NCBI GenBank assembly: GCA_036426205.1
Contig: CM071568.1
Coordinates: 116,186,626 to 116,250,625 of the forward strand
Direction of reading: 5' to 3'
From: Ascaphus truei
Taxonomy: Eukaryota > Chordata > Amphibia > Anura > Ascaphidae
Length of the DNA stretch: 64,000 nt
Position numbers and translations under genes: made by a program
The notes under the pieces: model-generated
The model's input: the letters and a program-made list of their open reading frames with translations, nothing else
Databases searched by the model: none
What the model was told of the DNA's origin: nothing
In this document: positions 47,268 through 57,459 of the stretch, piece by piece
How positions within the stretch are numbered: the stretch's first letter is position 1
Layout: each line of letters begins with the position of its first letter

Positions 47268-47927
47268 ACTCAAATCAGGCTGCCATCTCCGTTCCCGCCG
47301 CGCATGCGCCTCCTTATTTTCTATTTTATCTTTTCTTTTGATGAATTTTAATCTTAACATTTAACAAATTGCTAATGTAATAGAAGTACTTCTAGGTCAC
47401 TTATGCATTCATTTAATGAGGACACTTCAATCATGTACTTAATTGGCACTGATGTAATTGATTAATTGTTTTTAAAAACTTATTCTTGCACTATAAATAT
47501 GACCATGAACTGAGCAACCAGCAATGAAAGTGCCCCTGACGAAGAGGACAGAGTCCTTGAAACGCGTAGGGCGGACATTGCTCTGGTTGCCATTGACTAT
47601 TGGGAGGCTACACTAAGTTACTCAGGAGGACGCAGACGACAGAGTTCCCTAACCGCCAAGTTTGGAGAGGGAGCTGGTGACTACCCGTAGTCCAACCCCT
47701 GATCGATGACACGCGCCGACGTTACGAGTCATCTGACGCGGAAGTGGATGAGATCGCCGATCGAGTGAAGGAGGAGGGCTGAGATTCACCTAACCTGAAC
47801 AAGCAGACGAATATAGTACCTCTGTTCCTGCGGTCACTCTTAGTACCGAAGTGCCTGTGCCAACTATCCTGCTGTGAGTGTTTATAACCGTTTTTAATTG
47901 TTTATAAACCTAACTTTACTACTCTAT
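47268..47927 (+). mobile_element. 660-bp PLE-like insertion carrying a hammerhead
   Basis: Absent from the left arm, where the LTR is uninterrupted near 5,390. It contains a TATAAATA-like box at 47,493-47,500, the hammerhead motif at 47,532-47,572, and no ORF. It is flanked by the 96-bp duplication of LTR sequence, which is longer and more diverged than a normal target duplication. Read as a small non-autonomous PLE-type element. Confidence 0.5.
47532..47572 (+). ncRNA. Hammerhead ribozyme motif (best candidate)
   Basis: GCCC, CTGACGA (47,536-47,542), stem AGGAC-AGA-GTCCT (47,545-47,557), GAAA (47,559-47,562), CGCG, TA, GGGC (47,569-47,572). GCCC pairs with GGGC as stem I; the self-complementary ACGCGT would give a very short stem III usable by a dimer. 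This agrees with the minimal type I hammerheads known in Penelope-like elements. One extra A sits between the core and stem II. Cleavage would follow the TA at 47,568. Confidence 0.55.
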
Positions 47928-47970
47928 TGTCAGGTTTCTGCTCGCCACAAACCAGGGTCGGACCGCGTGG

Positions 47971-48219
47971 CTAAGGTAGGGTTGTAAAAACACCGACCTT
48001 AGACCGCACAGGCTGATCCGGATTGCGCAGTTCGTTGTCATACGTAGCAGGATCAGGATAGGAGAAGACAGCATCGTCGTTGTACAAGCCAGGGTCAGGA
48101 CAGGAGACATCAGGATAAACATTGTTCAAGCAAGAGTTCGGCAACAGGTAGTCAGGAGAGCCCCGTTTCAGCTTAGGAGCGCGGGGTTGGCCTCTGCGCG
48201 AGCGACGACCATGGCCCAT
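47971..48219 (-). CDS. N-terminal coding segment inside the LTR
   Basis: An ORF starts at Met 48,219 in a strong ACCATGG context and encodes a basic N-terminus (MGHGRRSRRGQPRAPKLKRG) followed by an acidic, Asp/Tyr/Pro-rich stretch (CPDPGLYNDD, SYPDPATYDN). In this copy it stops at a TAG at 47,971. In the duplicate LTR end at 47,172-47,267 the same frame has no stop (CATATCAGCC in place of the TAG region) and continues into the internal ORF. I infer that the element's protein begins in the LTR. The product is unrecognised. Confidence 0.5.
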   Translation of the reverse strand: MGHGRRSRRGQPRAPKLKRGSPDYLLPNSCLNNVYPDVSCPDPGLYNDDAVFSYPDPATYDNELRNPDQPVRSKVGVFTTLP

Positions 48220-48384
48220 GGTACTGGTCACAGGAGATGGTAAGCAGACCAGAGTAGCACACCGCTTTGCTGCACGGGTGAACCAGTGCTACAGCGCAAG
48301 AGTCCTGAGCGCTCTGGGGAATCCTCCATTACAGCGCAGGAACCAGGACACGGCCTCTCTAGATTAGGGAAAGAGTAGGCCCCA

Positions 48385-48590
48385 GGAACCAGGAAGCTGA
48401 AGATACACAGGGAAACCTCCGCTTCAGTGCAGGAAATCAGGAGACTGAAGGACGCAGGGGATACTTTTGCCTCAGTGCAGGAAAGCAGGAAGCTGAAGAC
48501 GTAGGGGATACCTTTGCTTCAGCACAGGAGAAAGGAAGCTGGAGCTTGAAGGACGCAGGGCGGAACCTGGTATCAGCATAGGAGAACAAG
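48385..48590. repeat. Tandem subrepeats in the LTR
   Basis: Four imperfect units of about 50 bp with CTTCAG, AAGC(A)GAGGT/AAAGGTATCCC on the minus strand. They probably enlarge the LTR U3 or leader region and may bind factors. Confidence 0.6.
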
Positions 48591-48896
48591 CGAGGGCTTG
48601 TGGCAAAACAGTAGACATCCAGTTAGGACTATGCTCGGCAGGGAGCATTATGGGGAAGACAATATTTAAAGGCCAGCGGGCCAATCCCCGGAGGGGGGTG
48701 TGAAGGTACTGCTCCAATGAATGAATGCAAGTCTAGGTTGCAGTGATAGGCTGCACAGCTGCAGTAGATACCAGAGGGAGTGTATATAGCTTTGGTGAGT
48801 GAATCCAGGCTGCAGCAAACATCAGGAGAGGTGCTCCAGGACTGCACAAGTCTGCAAGGAAAGGCAACCAGTAAACTGCGGAGCGGATTCCTTACA

Positions 48897-49695
48897 TAAA
48901 CAAGTTAAAAAGCAATGGTCCCAGTACCGATCCTTGAGGTACTCCACTCACGACTTTAGCCCAACCTGAAAAAGTTCCATTTATGACAACCCTCTGTTGT
49001 CTGTCCTTTAACCAGTTTTCAATCCAGGTGCATATATTATTACTGAGTCCAATTTTCTTTATTTTGTACACCAACCTCTTGTGTGAAATCGTATCAAAAG
49101 CCTTTGCAAAATCTAGGTAGACCACATCAACTGCATTACCCTGGTCTAAATTCCTACTTACCTCCTCAAAGAAACAAATAAGGTTAATTTGGCAAGATCT
49201 ATCCTTCATAAATCCATGCTGACTATTACTAATAATTTTGTTTTCCATTAGGTATTCCTGAATATTATCCCGTATTAAACCTTCAAGTAGTTTCCCTACT
49301 ATTGAAGTCAGGCTTACAGGTCTTTAATTCTCCGGGTGTGATCTAGCTCCCTTTTTAAATATAGGCACCACATCTGCTTTACGCCAATCTTGTGGTACTG
49401 AGCATGTGGAAATGGAGTCCTTGAATATTAAATATAATGGTTCTGCTATTACTGAGCTTAACTCCTTGAGAACTCTTGGATGTATGCCATAGGGGTCAGG
49501 TGCCTTATTTACTTTAATTTTTTCAAGTCGCTTATGAACTTCTTCCTCAGTTAACCAATTGGTCATTAATATGGAGGTTGTGGCTTCCTCCTGTGGCGCT
49601 ACTATTGAACTTGATTCTTCCCTGGTAAACACAGAGGCAAAGAATTTGTTTAATACCTCAGCTTTTTCCTTATCTCCAATAATCTGCCTACCCAT
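48897..49695 (-). pseudogene. CR1/L2-like LINE reverse transcriptase, N-terminal half
   Basis: Minus strand. The RT N-terminus at 49,695-49,324 has NKFFASVFTRE, KAPDPYGIHPRVLKEL (normally APGPDG) and VPQDWRKADVVPIFKKGAR. After a stop and frameshift, 49,248-48,897 has SQHGFMKDRSC, VYLDFAKAFDTISH with the first catalytic Asp, and GVPQGSVLGPLLFNLFM. These are the standard motifs of the Jockey/CR1/L2 group. The sequence is cut at 48,896 by the LTR element before the FADD box, which appears at about 10,275 in the left arm. Confidence 0.85.
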
Positions 49696-49711
49696 CTCAC
49701 ACTGAAAGGGT

Positions 49712-51000
49712 CTATATATCTAAAGGGTCTATATGTATATTTTCTTTTCTCATTTTTTTGTTATAAAGGTACTTAAAGACCTTTTTTGGGTTGACCTTAC
49801 TTTCTATTGCAATCCTTTTTTCATTATCCATTTTTGCTAATTTAATTGCCCTTTTGCAATTTTTGTTACATTTCTTATAATTCTGATACGATGTCTCTGT
49901 CCCTTCTGACTTAAAGAATCTAAACGCCTTCCTCTTCTTGTCCATTTCCTCCCCTACCTGTTTATTTAGCCACATTGGTTTTGACTTATTTCTTTTATAC
50001 TTATTACCCAAGGGTATACACTGATAAGTGTGCTTTTCTAACAATGTTTTAAAGGCTGCCCATTTATCTTCTACATTTTTCCCTGCAAAAACATCATCCC
50101 ATTGTATTACTACTAGATTAGACCTCAGTTTATTAAAATCTGCCTTTCTAAAGTTTAAAGTCTTTGTTGAACCCAAGTAATCTGTTTTTCGATAATTTAT
50201 TTCAAATGAGACCATGTTATGTTCACTGTTGCACAAATGTTCCAGGACTTGAATATTTGTTATTACTTCTAAATTGTTTGATATGACCAAATCCAGAACT
50301 GCCCCTCTCCTGGTTGGTGCCTCAATAATTTGGGTCATATAATTATCTTTAAGCACCCCCAAAAACCTGTTTCCTTTTGTTGTAACGCTAATCTCATTGC
50401 CCCAGTCTATGTCTGGATAATTAAAATCCCCCATTATGCAAACATGACCCAGTTTTGATGCCTTCTCAATTTGCAAATGTATTTTAGCTTCCTCAGTCTC
50501 ACAGATATTTGGTGGTTTATAGCATATTCCCACAAACATTTTCTTTATACTTTTACCTCCACTGCTAATTTCTATCCACAAGGTCTCTACATTTTCATCA
50601 TTCCCTTCATAGACATCATCCCTTATAATAGGTTTTAGATCTGGTTTAACATATAGACATACTCCACCTCCCCTTCTATTTGTTCGATCCTTCCGAAAAA
50701 GAGAATACCCCTGTAAATTAACTGTCCAGTCATGAGTTTCATCCCACCATGTTTCAGTAATGCCTATGATATCTTACTGCTCCCTTGTAGCTATTAATTC
50801 AAGCTCCCCCATTTTATCTGTCAGGCTGCTTGCATTAGCAAGCATGCATTTAAGTTTTTTTTCAGCCTGTACTATTATCTTATCTGCTCCTTCCTTTCTG
50901 CTCCCACTTGGTTTAGTCTTTAGAAGTTTTCTAGTATTATCTCTATTTACTATGGGTATCTCACTGCTTGTTAAACTTGCACTTGCCCCCATTCTACCTC
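49712..51000 (-). pseudogene. CR1/L2-like LINE endonuclease domain
   Basis: Nicks target DNA for target-primed reverse transcription. An upstream segment (50,992-50,774) reads ANASSLTDKMGELELIATREQ and stops at a TAA where a Tyr codon is expected, then continues DIIGITETWWDETHDW. From 50,581: CYKPPN (residues 20-25), GDFNYPDIDW with catalytic-site Asp52 and Asn54, and SEHNMV (119-124), the counterpart of the SDH box. The segment beyond residue 150 is Lys-rich linker toward RT. This is an apurinic-endonuclease-like domain as in CR1/L2. One clear stop and the nested LTR element inactivate it. Confidence 0.8.
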
Positions 51001-51599
51001 CATACCACCTTGTATCCTCATCTATTCCATTAGTTCATTATCTGTTTCATTCCCCCCCCTCCATCCTAGTTTAAAATCTGGTTTGGCATGACATTTGTGT
51101 TATCACGGTATTCAGAAAGAGTTATCCCTAGTCAATTACCGTTCGGTAGGAAAATACCATACCACTCGGGATAGCAGTGGCCTTATCTCTGTCTTTTTCT
51201 AAGATCTGCCCGTGCGATCTGCCTGCAGTCTTAAAGAGCTGCTCAGAAAGACCTGCATCTCCCTGCACAGCTCTTACAGGCGATCACACGGTTTTAATTT
51301 TATTTTAATAACACAGTATTGAAGCACAGGGTCACCAAAGCTGAACCGCATAAATGTAGCACCAGAAACACCCCTGTTCCTGAGTTACAGGCCACAGTGT
51401 GGAGTGAATGTATTTCTGCAAAATTGAAATATCCTGTTCATGTGACGCAGGAGATTTAAACAATGCAGGGAGATACCGTCACCCCATACTGGGGCCTTTA
51501 ACTTGGGAAGCTTGGGGTCCCCAGGGTAGGGCTGATATTAATGTGGTTCAGCTTCAGAGGCACATTGCTTCAATACAGTGTTAGTAAATAAAACAGCAT
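51001..51599. other. LINE 5' region and repeat sequence, no gene
   Basis: A likely LINE 5' untranslated region merges into sequence related to the fold-back family. Bases 51,510-51,600 resemble 54,415-54,500 in direct orientation (GCTGATATTAATGTG is shared). Confidence 0.45.
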
Positions 51600-52560
51600 A
51601 ATTCACTTAGCGGCTAGCCATCAAGGTAATGAAGAGGTTAAACCAGACTACCTTGTTTGTTGGGGGTAGAGGGGAGGGTGAAGGGGTAGTTGCTCCAGGG
51701 TGGGTGGTTTCACCTACCAAGAAGGTTGCAGAAGTAGTTAAACTCCTGCAACCTTTCCAAGAGGCCTAACCACCTACCCAGTGAAACTACCTGCTTCAGT
51801 CACCCCTCCCAACCCAATAAACATTAAAATACAATATAACAACCAATACTATCCAATACACCCATTGATTGTCAGTGTGGATACCCATGCCCTCAATGGG
51901 AACAAGATAACCCCAATGGCAATTAATGGCACCCTACTACCCACCCCCTCCACAGCCAACACATACAGTACAGTAATGGACAAGCAAAATCCCTATTATC
52001 CAGATCTGGATAAAAGCACATTTTTCCATTAAAAATAAAATACCCCAACCAGCATATAGTAAATAAAAGTTGTACTTACCCCTGCAAGGATAAAGGCTGT
52101 CCTCATCTTCATCTTCATCCTCCGCATCTTCCGTGGGCAGCAAAATTAAAATTAGAAAACGAACTACTTGCCAGTAGCCCCTTAATTACCTTAGCTACCC
52201 ACGAGGGAGGCCTAACCATGCTCCCCGGGGCAACTACCCAAATAACCTACCCCCTACACCCCCCTCACCACACATACAAATGGGCAAAAGCACTAGTAGC
52301 CAAAAATGGCTATTAAAACATTTGCCCATTTATTTGCAAAACAAAATAAATAAACAAATAAACAATAAAGTAACATTTATATAACAGTACAATACATTAC
52401 ACAGTAGCCAATAAACCCATTGATTGCCACTGTCGTAAACCATGTCCACAATATTGTCATGGATTGCCACAATGGCAATGAATGTGTGCCCTAAAATTTT
52501 AAAACAACCACAAAATAAAATACATTACAATTCAATAAAAACAAACATTTACCAAAAAAT
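51600..52560 (+). repeat. Fold-back repeat, arm 1
   Basis: Contains AAGGTAATGAAGAGGTTAAA, AAACATTAAAATACAATATA, CAATACACCCATTGATTG and CCCAATGGCAATTAATGGC, all found in inverted orientation at 53,765-54,385. There is an inner inverted repeat around GGTTGCAGAAGTAGTT / AACTCCTGCAACC at 51,724-51,753. No ORF. Confidence 0.65.
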
Positions 52561-52604
52561 GCATTGATTGTCAATGTGGTTATCTATACCTTCAAAGGGG
52601 CGTA

Positions 52605-52925
52605 CACTACCGACACACTTTATTAAAGTGTGGCCGGTACCGCAAGCCGGGAGATTTCCCGGCTTGCTAGTGGCCGCCCCTCGGCATGCCGCGCATCATA
52701 GACGCGCGATCACGCGTCTTCGGGAGCGTGCGCCCCCTGCACGCGCGTCCACGCGGGACAAGCGGCAGGGGGTTCCGGGTGTACCCGGCGACCCTGCAGC
52801 GGTAGCGCCCCGATCGGAGGGCGCTCTTCCGCTGCTTCGGCGCGCGCCCGTCACTCTCGGGCGCGCGCCAGGCTACTGCTGCGGCCAAGAACGGGCAAAT
52901 GCTCGAATAAACTTGGCCGCAGCAG
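52605..52925 (+). mobile_element. GC-rich TA-flanked MITE
   Basis: 321 bases with TA at 52,603-52,604 and 52,926-52,927. The left end is CACTACCGACACACTTTATT; the right end on the complement is CTGCTGCGGCCAAGTTTATT. A near-perfect hairpin occupies 52,642-52,667 (arms GCAAGCCGGG / CCCGGCTTGC). It is CpG-rich and non-coding. Confidence 0.8.
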
Positions 52926-53137
52926 TAGATTGACAATGTTGTTAATCAATGGGTATCATTAAAAAAATACACAATTAAATGAAATACAATCAATGTGTTT
53001 ATTACTTTTGCAAAGTGGATGATCAGAAGAAAAGCCGCCCCATGTTGAAACTGAACTCACCAGCATAAAAGTTGGTTAAAAAGACGCTTTATTAAACTAC
53101 ATAAAATGGATACTACATCCAAGAACAAAAAAGAATC

Positions 53138-53178
53138 TCCTCCCATGCGTTTCAAGCAATAACTGCTCTCTCAAGGAG
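53138..53178 (-). ncRNA. Degenerate hammerhead-like module
   Basis: Minus strand: CTCCTTGAGAGAGCA, stem, TGCTTGAAACGCATGGGAGG. The core has CTTGAGA instead of CTGANGA. Repeated as 110-150. Confidence 0.25.
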
Positions 53179-53419
53179 TATGTTGTTTCTTACTTTTGCC
53201 AGGATAAAGATTCATCCTCCTCATCCAACAGCAGCAATAACTCTTGCTCCACGATGCTCATCCACATGATTCAAAGATGTCCATGACCATCAGTTGCTTG
53301 TAGAGAAGCAGTAGTTCTTTCTTTTCTTCTTATCTTTACCTTTTCTTCTTTCCTCTCCAACCGGTCCGGGAGATGTTAATCTGATGTCTTCTTGGGGTCA
53401 AATGAGACTTGACAGAGCT

Positions 53420-53442
53420 TATATAAGGCCTGTGATGTCACA
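53420..53442 (+). promoter_or_regulatory. TATA-box-like sequence
   Basis: TTATATAAGGCCTGTGATGTCA matches a TATA box in form, within the interior of the fold-back repeat. No transcript or ORF follows clearly. Confidence 0.2.
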
Positions 53443-53764
53443 TTTTACTGACAAATGGTACATCCACCAATCAGATTGTTGGATATACCATGTGATGGCT
53501 TCCATTATTTTTAATGATGTGATGTCATCTTAAAGGGAAGGAAGCCAGAAAATCAGGAAGCATATGCTTATGCTCCTCTCCCTTTAAGATAATGTCACTT
53601 TAGCAAATAAAAAAATGTAAGCAATCACATGGTACAGCCATCAATTGGATTGGTGGATGTACAATGGGATGCATTTCCTTTTGGGAGTGGTGTGGCATCA
53701 CCAAAAAGGGAGGGAAGCCAATCAGGTAGCATGCCTCCTTCCCTTTTTGGCAAATGTTTGTTTT

Positions 53765-54385
53765 GATTGAATTGTAATGTATTTTATGTTGTGGTTGTTT
53801 TTTTAAGTTGTCCATTTATTGTCATTGTGACAATCCATGCCTATATTGCGGGCATTGTTTACCACAGTGACAATCAATGGGTAGAGGAGGTTGGGGATGG
53901 GAGTAGTTGCCCTGAGGGGGTGGTTTGGTCTCCTGGGTGGTAGCTGGTGGGGTTAACCCATTAATTACTATTAACGTTACTAACTTGTAGGGTGCCCATC
54001 CATTACCATTGGGGTTATTTTTGCTCCCATTGAGGATTTAGGAAACCACACTTGCAATCAATGGGTGCATTGGATAGTATTGGTTGTTGTATTGTATTTT
54101 AATGTTTATTGGGGGTAAATGGAGTGGGTGAAGGTGGTATTTGGTCTGTGGTTGGGTTTAAGACTACAGGGTGAGTAGCAGAAGTGGTAAACCCTTTCAT
54201 TACCTTAGTGGTAGTAACATCTAAGGTAATGAAGGGTTAACTTCTCCCACAATGCTTCCAGTAGTCCTAGCCATCCACCCTGGGGCAACTCAACCATCAC
54301 CCACCCTTTCTACCCAAACAAACCAGGCTCTGGTATTTAACCCCTTCATTACCTAAGCGGTTAGCCGCTAAGGTAATGAGATTAC
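53765..54385 (-). repeat. Fold-back repeat, arm 2
   Basis: Inverted relative to 51,600-52,560 with matching segment order. It ends with the palindrome CATTACCTAAGCGGTTAGCC / GGCTAACCGCTTAGGTAATG type at 54,345-54,380. The 1.2 kb between the arms holds the GC-rich MITE, the right end of the giant repeat and an AT-rich core. Confidence 0.65.
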
Positions 54386-54389
54386 AGTA

Positions 54390-57300
54390 CCTGTAAATGT
54401 ATTTTTATTACATAGGTTGGAAGCATGGGGTCTCCGTAGCTGATATTAATGTGTGTCAGCTCTGGGGACACCCGACTTCAATCCGATGTAGTAAGAATAC
54501 ATTAGTGACATTGCGGATCCCATATCACCACCCTTCAGGTGGTGAGATCAGAACCTGTGAGTTGCATCCACGATGTGAATCACAGAGCTACCTGAATATC
54601 TCGGTCTGTCAAAAAAATTGAGTTTGAGCATTTTTTGAGCTGCCGCTCAGTTTGTCTAAGCGGGAGCACTACCAATTGGTATTTGTTGCCGTTTTTCTTT
54701 AGAACTAACTTTTTGTGGATTTTATTAGTAAGACTGGCAGGAATGTAGCATATATGTAGTAACTGAAAGCTGACAGTTTGGTTTACCCAAAAATAAAACC
54801 ACACTCCACAATATTGTTTGGCCTACCATATACATATATATTTTTTTTACAGAAATTCGCTCTCCTCAGACACACCTACATTAAACTCTACAGTAGGTGG
54901 AGACTGTATGTCTAAACCTTTGGCATCATGTTTTCTCTTGTCCCTCTCTGCCTGTGCGCTCATCTCATTCCCTCCAACTACTCCAAACCTATCCCCTCCT
55001 TTACAAAGTCCCTCCTGGGATTTTCTACCTCTTGACTCCTTTCAGAAACGTGGACCCTTCATACCACCTCTCTACCTCTTCTCTTAACCTCCACTACTAC
55101 CACTAGTCCCATTCCTTCTTCCTCACTCCTCTCAGGCCCACTGTCCCCATCAACACTCCCACTCCTTCAGCTCACACACACCCCAAAAAAGCACAGATAA
55201 CAGTTAGGGGGGAAAAACACAATCAGACACCAACAACACAGAAATACTCACACCAACAATAAACTTTAAAACTAAAAATAAGAGAAACAAACACATAAAA
55301 AAAAACAAAAGAAAACTCAATCAGAAAACACAATTAAAATTGCACTAAAACCTAAACTCCAATGCTCAATAACCTGAATAACAGTGAGACTGCAAAGACC
55401 TGAAGTCACTGGAGCGACCGCTAAAGTAAATAGACCATAAAGGACCCAATCTAGAGTCTACATAAAAATGAATAGATTCCCAGTACAATATACTGTAGGA
55501 AGTGTCTCTCTGGTGATGATCATGGTACCAAAAAATGTACAACAGTGACTTAAAGCATGTGACACATAACATAAGACAAGTCATAGAACCATGACATGAG
55601 ACAAGACAGACTGGCTTACAGTAGATAGAGATGAATGGTAACGTCAGTGAGAATCATGCTTAGTAAACTACTGTATGTTTGCTGATATTTTTGAGGGTAA
55701 CATTGTGCTACTATTGCTGCATTTTATCTTTAACTTTATCTTTAACTAAAACAAAAACGAAACAAGTCAACTTTTGTTGATCACTATGTAACTATTGGCA
55801 AAAACAGAACATATATTTTTAGAACCAATACTGAAGCACGACAGTGGATGCAATAACCTCTGCTACATCTGTATCTGTGCTATGGATTCGACACACAAAC
55901 AGTGAGGCTAACAAGAGGTCCCCTGTTTGACTAAGACGCTGGGATTTTTTCTTACCCTCTTCATACATACACACTTTAGCCAAGAGAAATACAGTCACAT
56001 AGCCCCAGTGAAGTACTTCAAACCATAAAAGACCTAAATGTGCTATAGGAATAGATGGGATAAGATGTTTGAAAGAATGCAGAACCCTGTGCTGAAATAC
56101 TGGAAACAAATGCTGCTACAAATCTTGATATAACTAATTGAGCTCAATTCAGACTAACAATGTTCTTGGTGGTCTGCATGTCAGGGTGAAGGGCATGTTG
56201 CCTAATGAGGTATAATGACATCATCTTTTGAGGCACTTTGCCAAAAGTGTAATTACGGGGTGATCAGGTGCACACTGGGATTTCCGTGTTTAACATACTT
56301 CTTTGATTACAGAAATGAGTGGCTTTTTCCGCTTCTTGGTATAAAATGTACACACTGATAAAAAAAGTATATTCTCTACTGTATGAGAGCATGTATAAGT
56401 GGCAGAGAATAGCATGTTTAATTGACTGTAGCATTAAGTTTATTGTTCGATTTACAATTGTAAAACACACTGTGGGTTATGTATTAAAGTACCCTGGCTG
56501 CAAATCTGGCCAAAACTAAAGCAAAAGCATTGTACTACTGTACAGTACATCCATCAAAGAATAAGCTCCTATGTAATACAATAGGATTTTTTTATTTGAG
56601 AAATACAGATATTAGGGACATTATTGCACACACAATTGCATGAGAACGCATTACGGCTAACACTAGTTTAAACGTGTTCTTTTGTGATTTGATATATAAT
56701 TAATGTGATTTGCAATTCAAGCAAAAGGAGCAGAAATGTTAAACACTAATCGTGCAATTTTGCTTGTTACCATGTGATACCGGGTGCAATAACTTCTAAA
56801 TGTGTAGTCTCTTTGTCCAATTTAGAGCTGGAGACTTTAATACATAGTCCCCAGGACTACTTGTTCAGTTGTTTTCAATAAATTAGCCATTGCTGAAAAA
56901 ATGAGGTGAACATGTCTTTGAGGGAAAAAGTTCCAAACAAGTGATTTTAAAAGGAACCATGAGATTTACAGGAGCAAGTATATGTAAAGTTGTTCAATTA
57001 TAGTAAACATTCAAAGTAACAGGGTACAAGAGATGCCTGAGTAAGAAGTCTGAAATAAGACATACAGCAAGTATACAAACAAGAAAAAAAAAATTACAAC
57101 TTTAGGAAGTAATAGAGACGTTACAAAAAAAAAGTTGCGGAAATTGAAGTAAATAATTATCATTGAACTGGCAAGGAAGTTATATTAGAATATGCAAAAA
57201 AAATCTGTTAAACATTGTGGCAGGTTTCAGTGATGAACTAGGATATATAGAAACTTAGTACTGAGTATGTAATAGAGATGGGCAAAACTGAGTGTGGTAA

Positions 57301-57459
57301 ATCGGAGCCTACCAGATCCTTAAAATACAAAATCAAATACAAAATATCAAAATTAGAATAAAATCAAATACAAAATACCAAAATTTAGAACCACGACCAG
57401 GCCAAATGCCCATCTCTACAGTAGAGTTGAAAACTTGGGGTTGTTTCTCTACACATTGT
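54390..57459. other. Right flank, no gene seen
   Basis: AT-rich. A C-rich patch at 54,850-55,150 yields a frame of 89 codons that I regard as chance. An A-rich patch follows at 55,190-55,370. No recognised family. Confidence 0.5.

Larger units (their letters stand above)
47928..48896 (-). mobile_element. 5' LTR of unknown-ORF LTR retroelement
   Basis: On the minus strand it starts TGTAAGGAATCC at 48,896 and ends CCTGACA at 47,928 (969 bases). GTTTA (48,897-48,901 on the complement) precedes it, matching the GTTTA after the 3' LTR in the left arm. Contents: a TTTAAATA box near 48,667, four tandem units of about 50 bp at 48,385-48,590, and an ACCATGGGC start at 48,219. Confidence 0.8.
27212..53275 (+). 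repeat. Right arm of giant inverted repeat (better-quality copy)
   Basis: Reverse-complement partner of 1-27,115. ORFs are longer here (integrase 311 codons, LINE endonuclease 289 codons, LTR-element ORF over 300 codons), so this arm is the one to annotate from. The match ends near 53,275, which pairs with base 1, so the outer limit may be set by the window edge. At a few places the left arm keeps a reading frame that this arm loses, for example near 45,985. Confidence 0.9.

Noticed and set aside
47928..48896. Solo LTR
   Set aside because: GTTTA flanks only its outer side; the inner side leads into an insertion and then the internal ORF, so it is the 5' LTR of an interrupted element.
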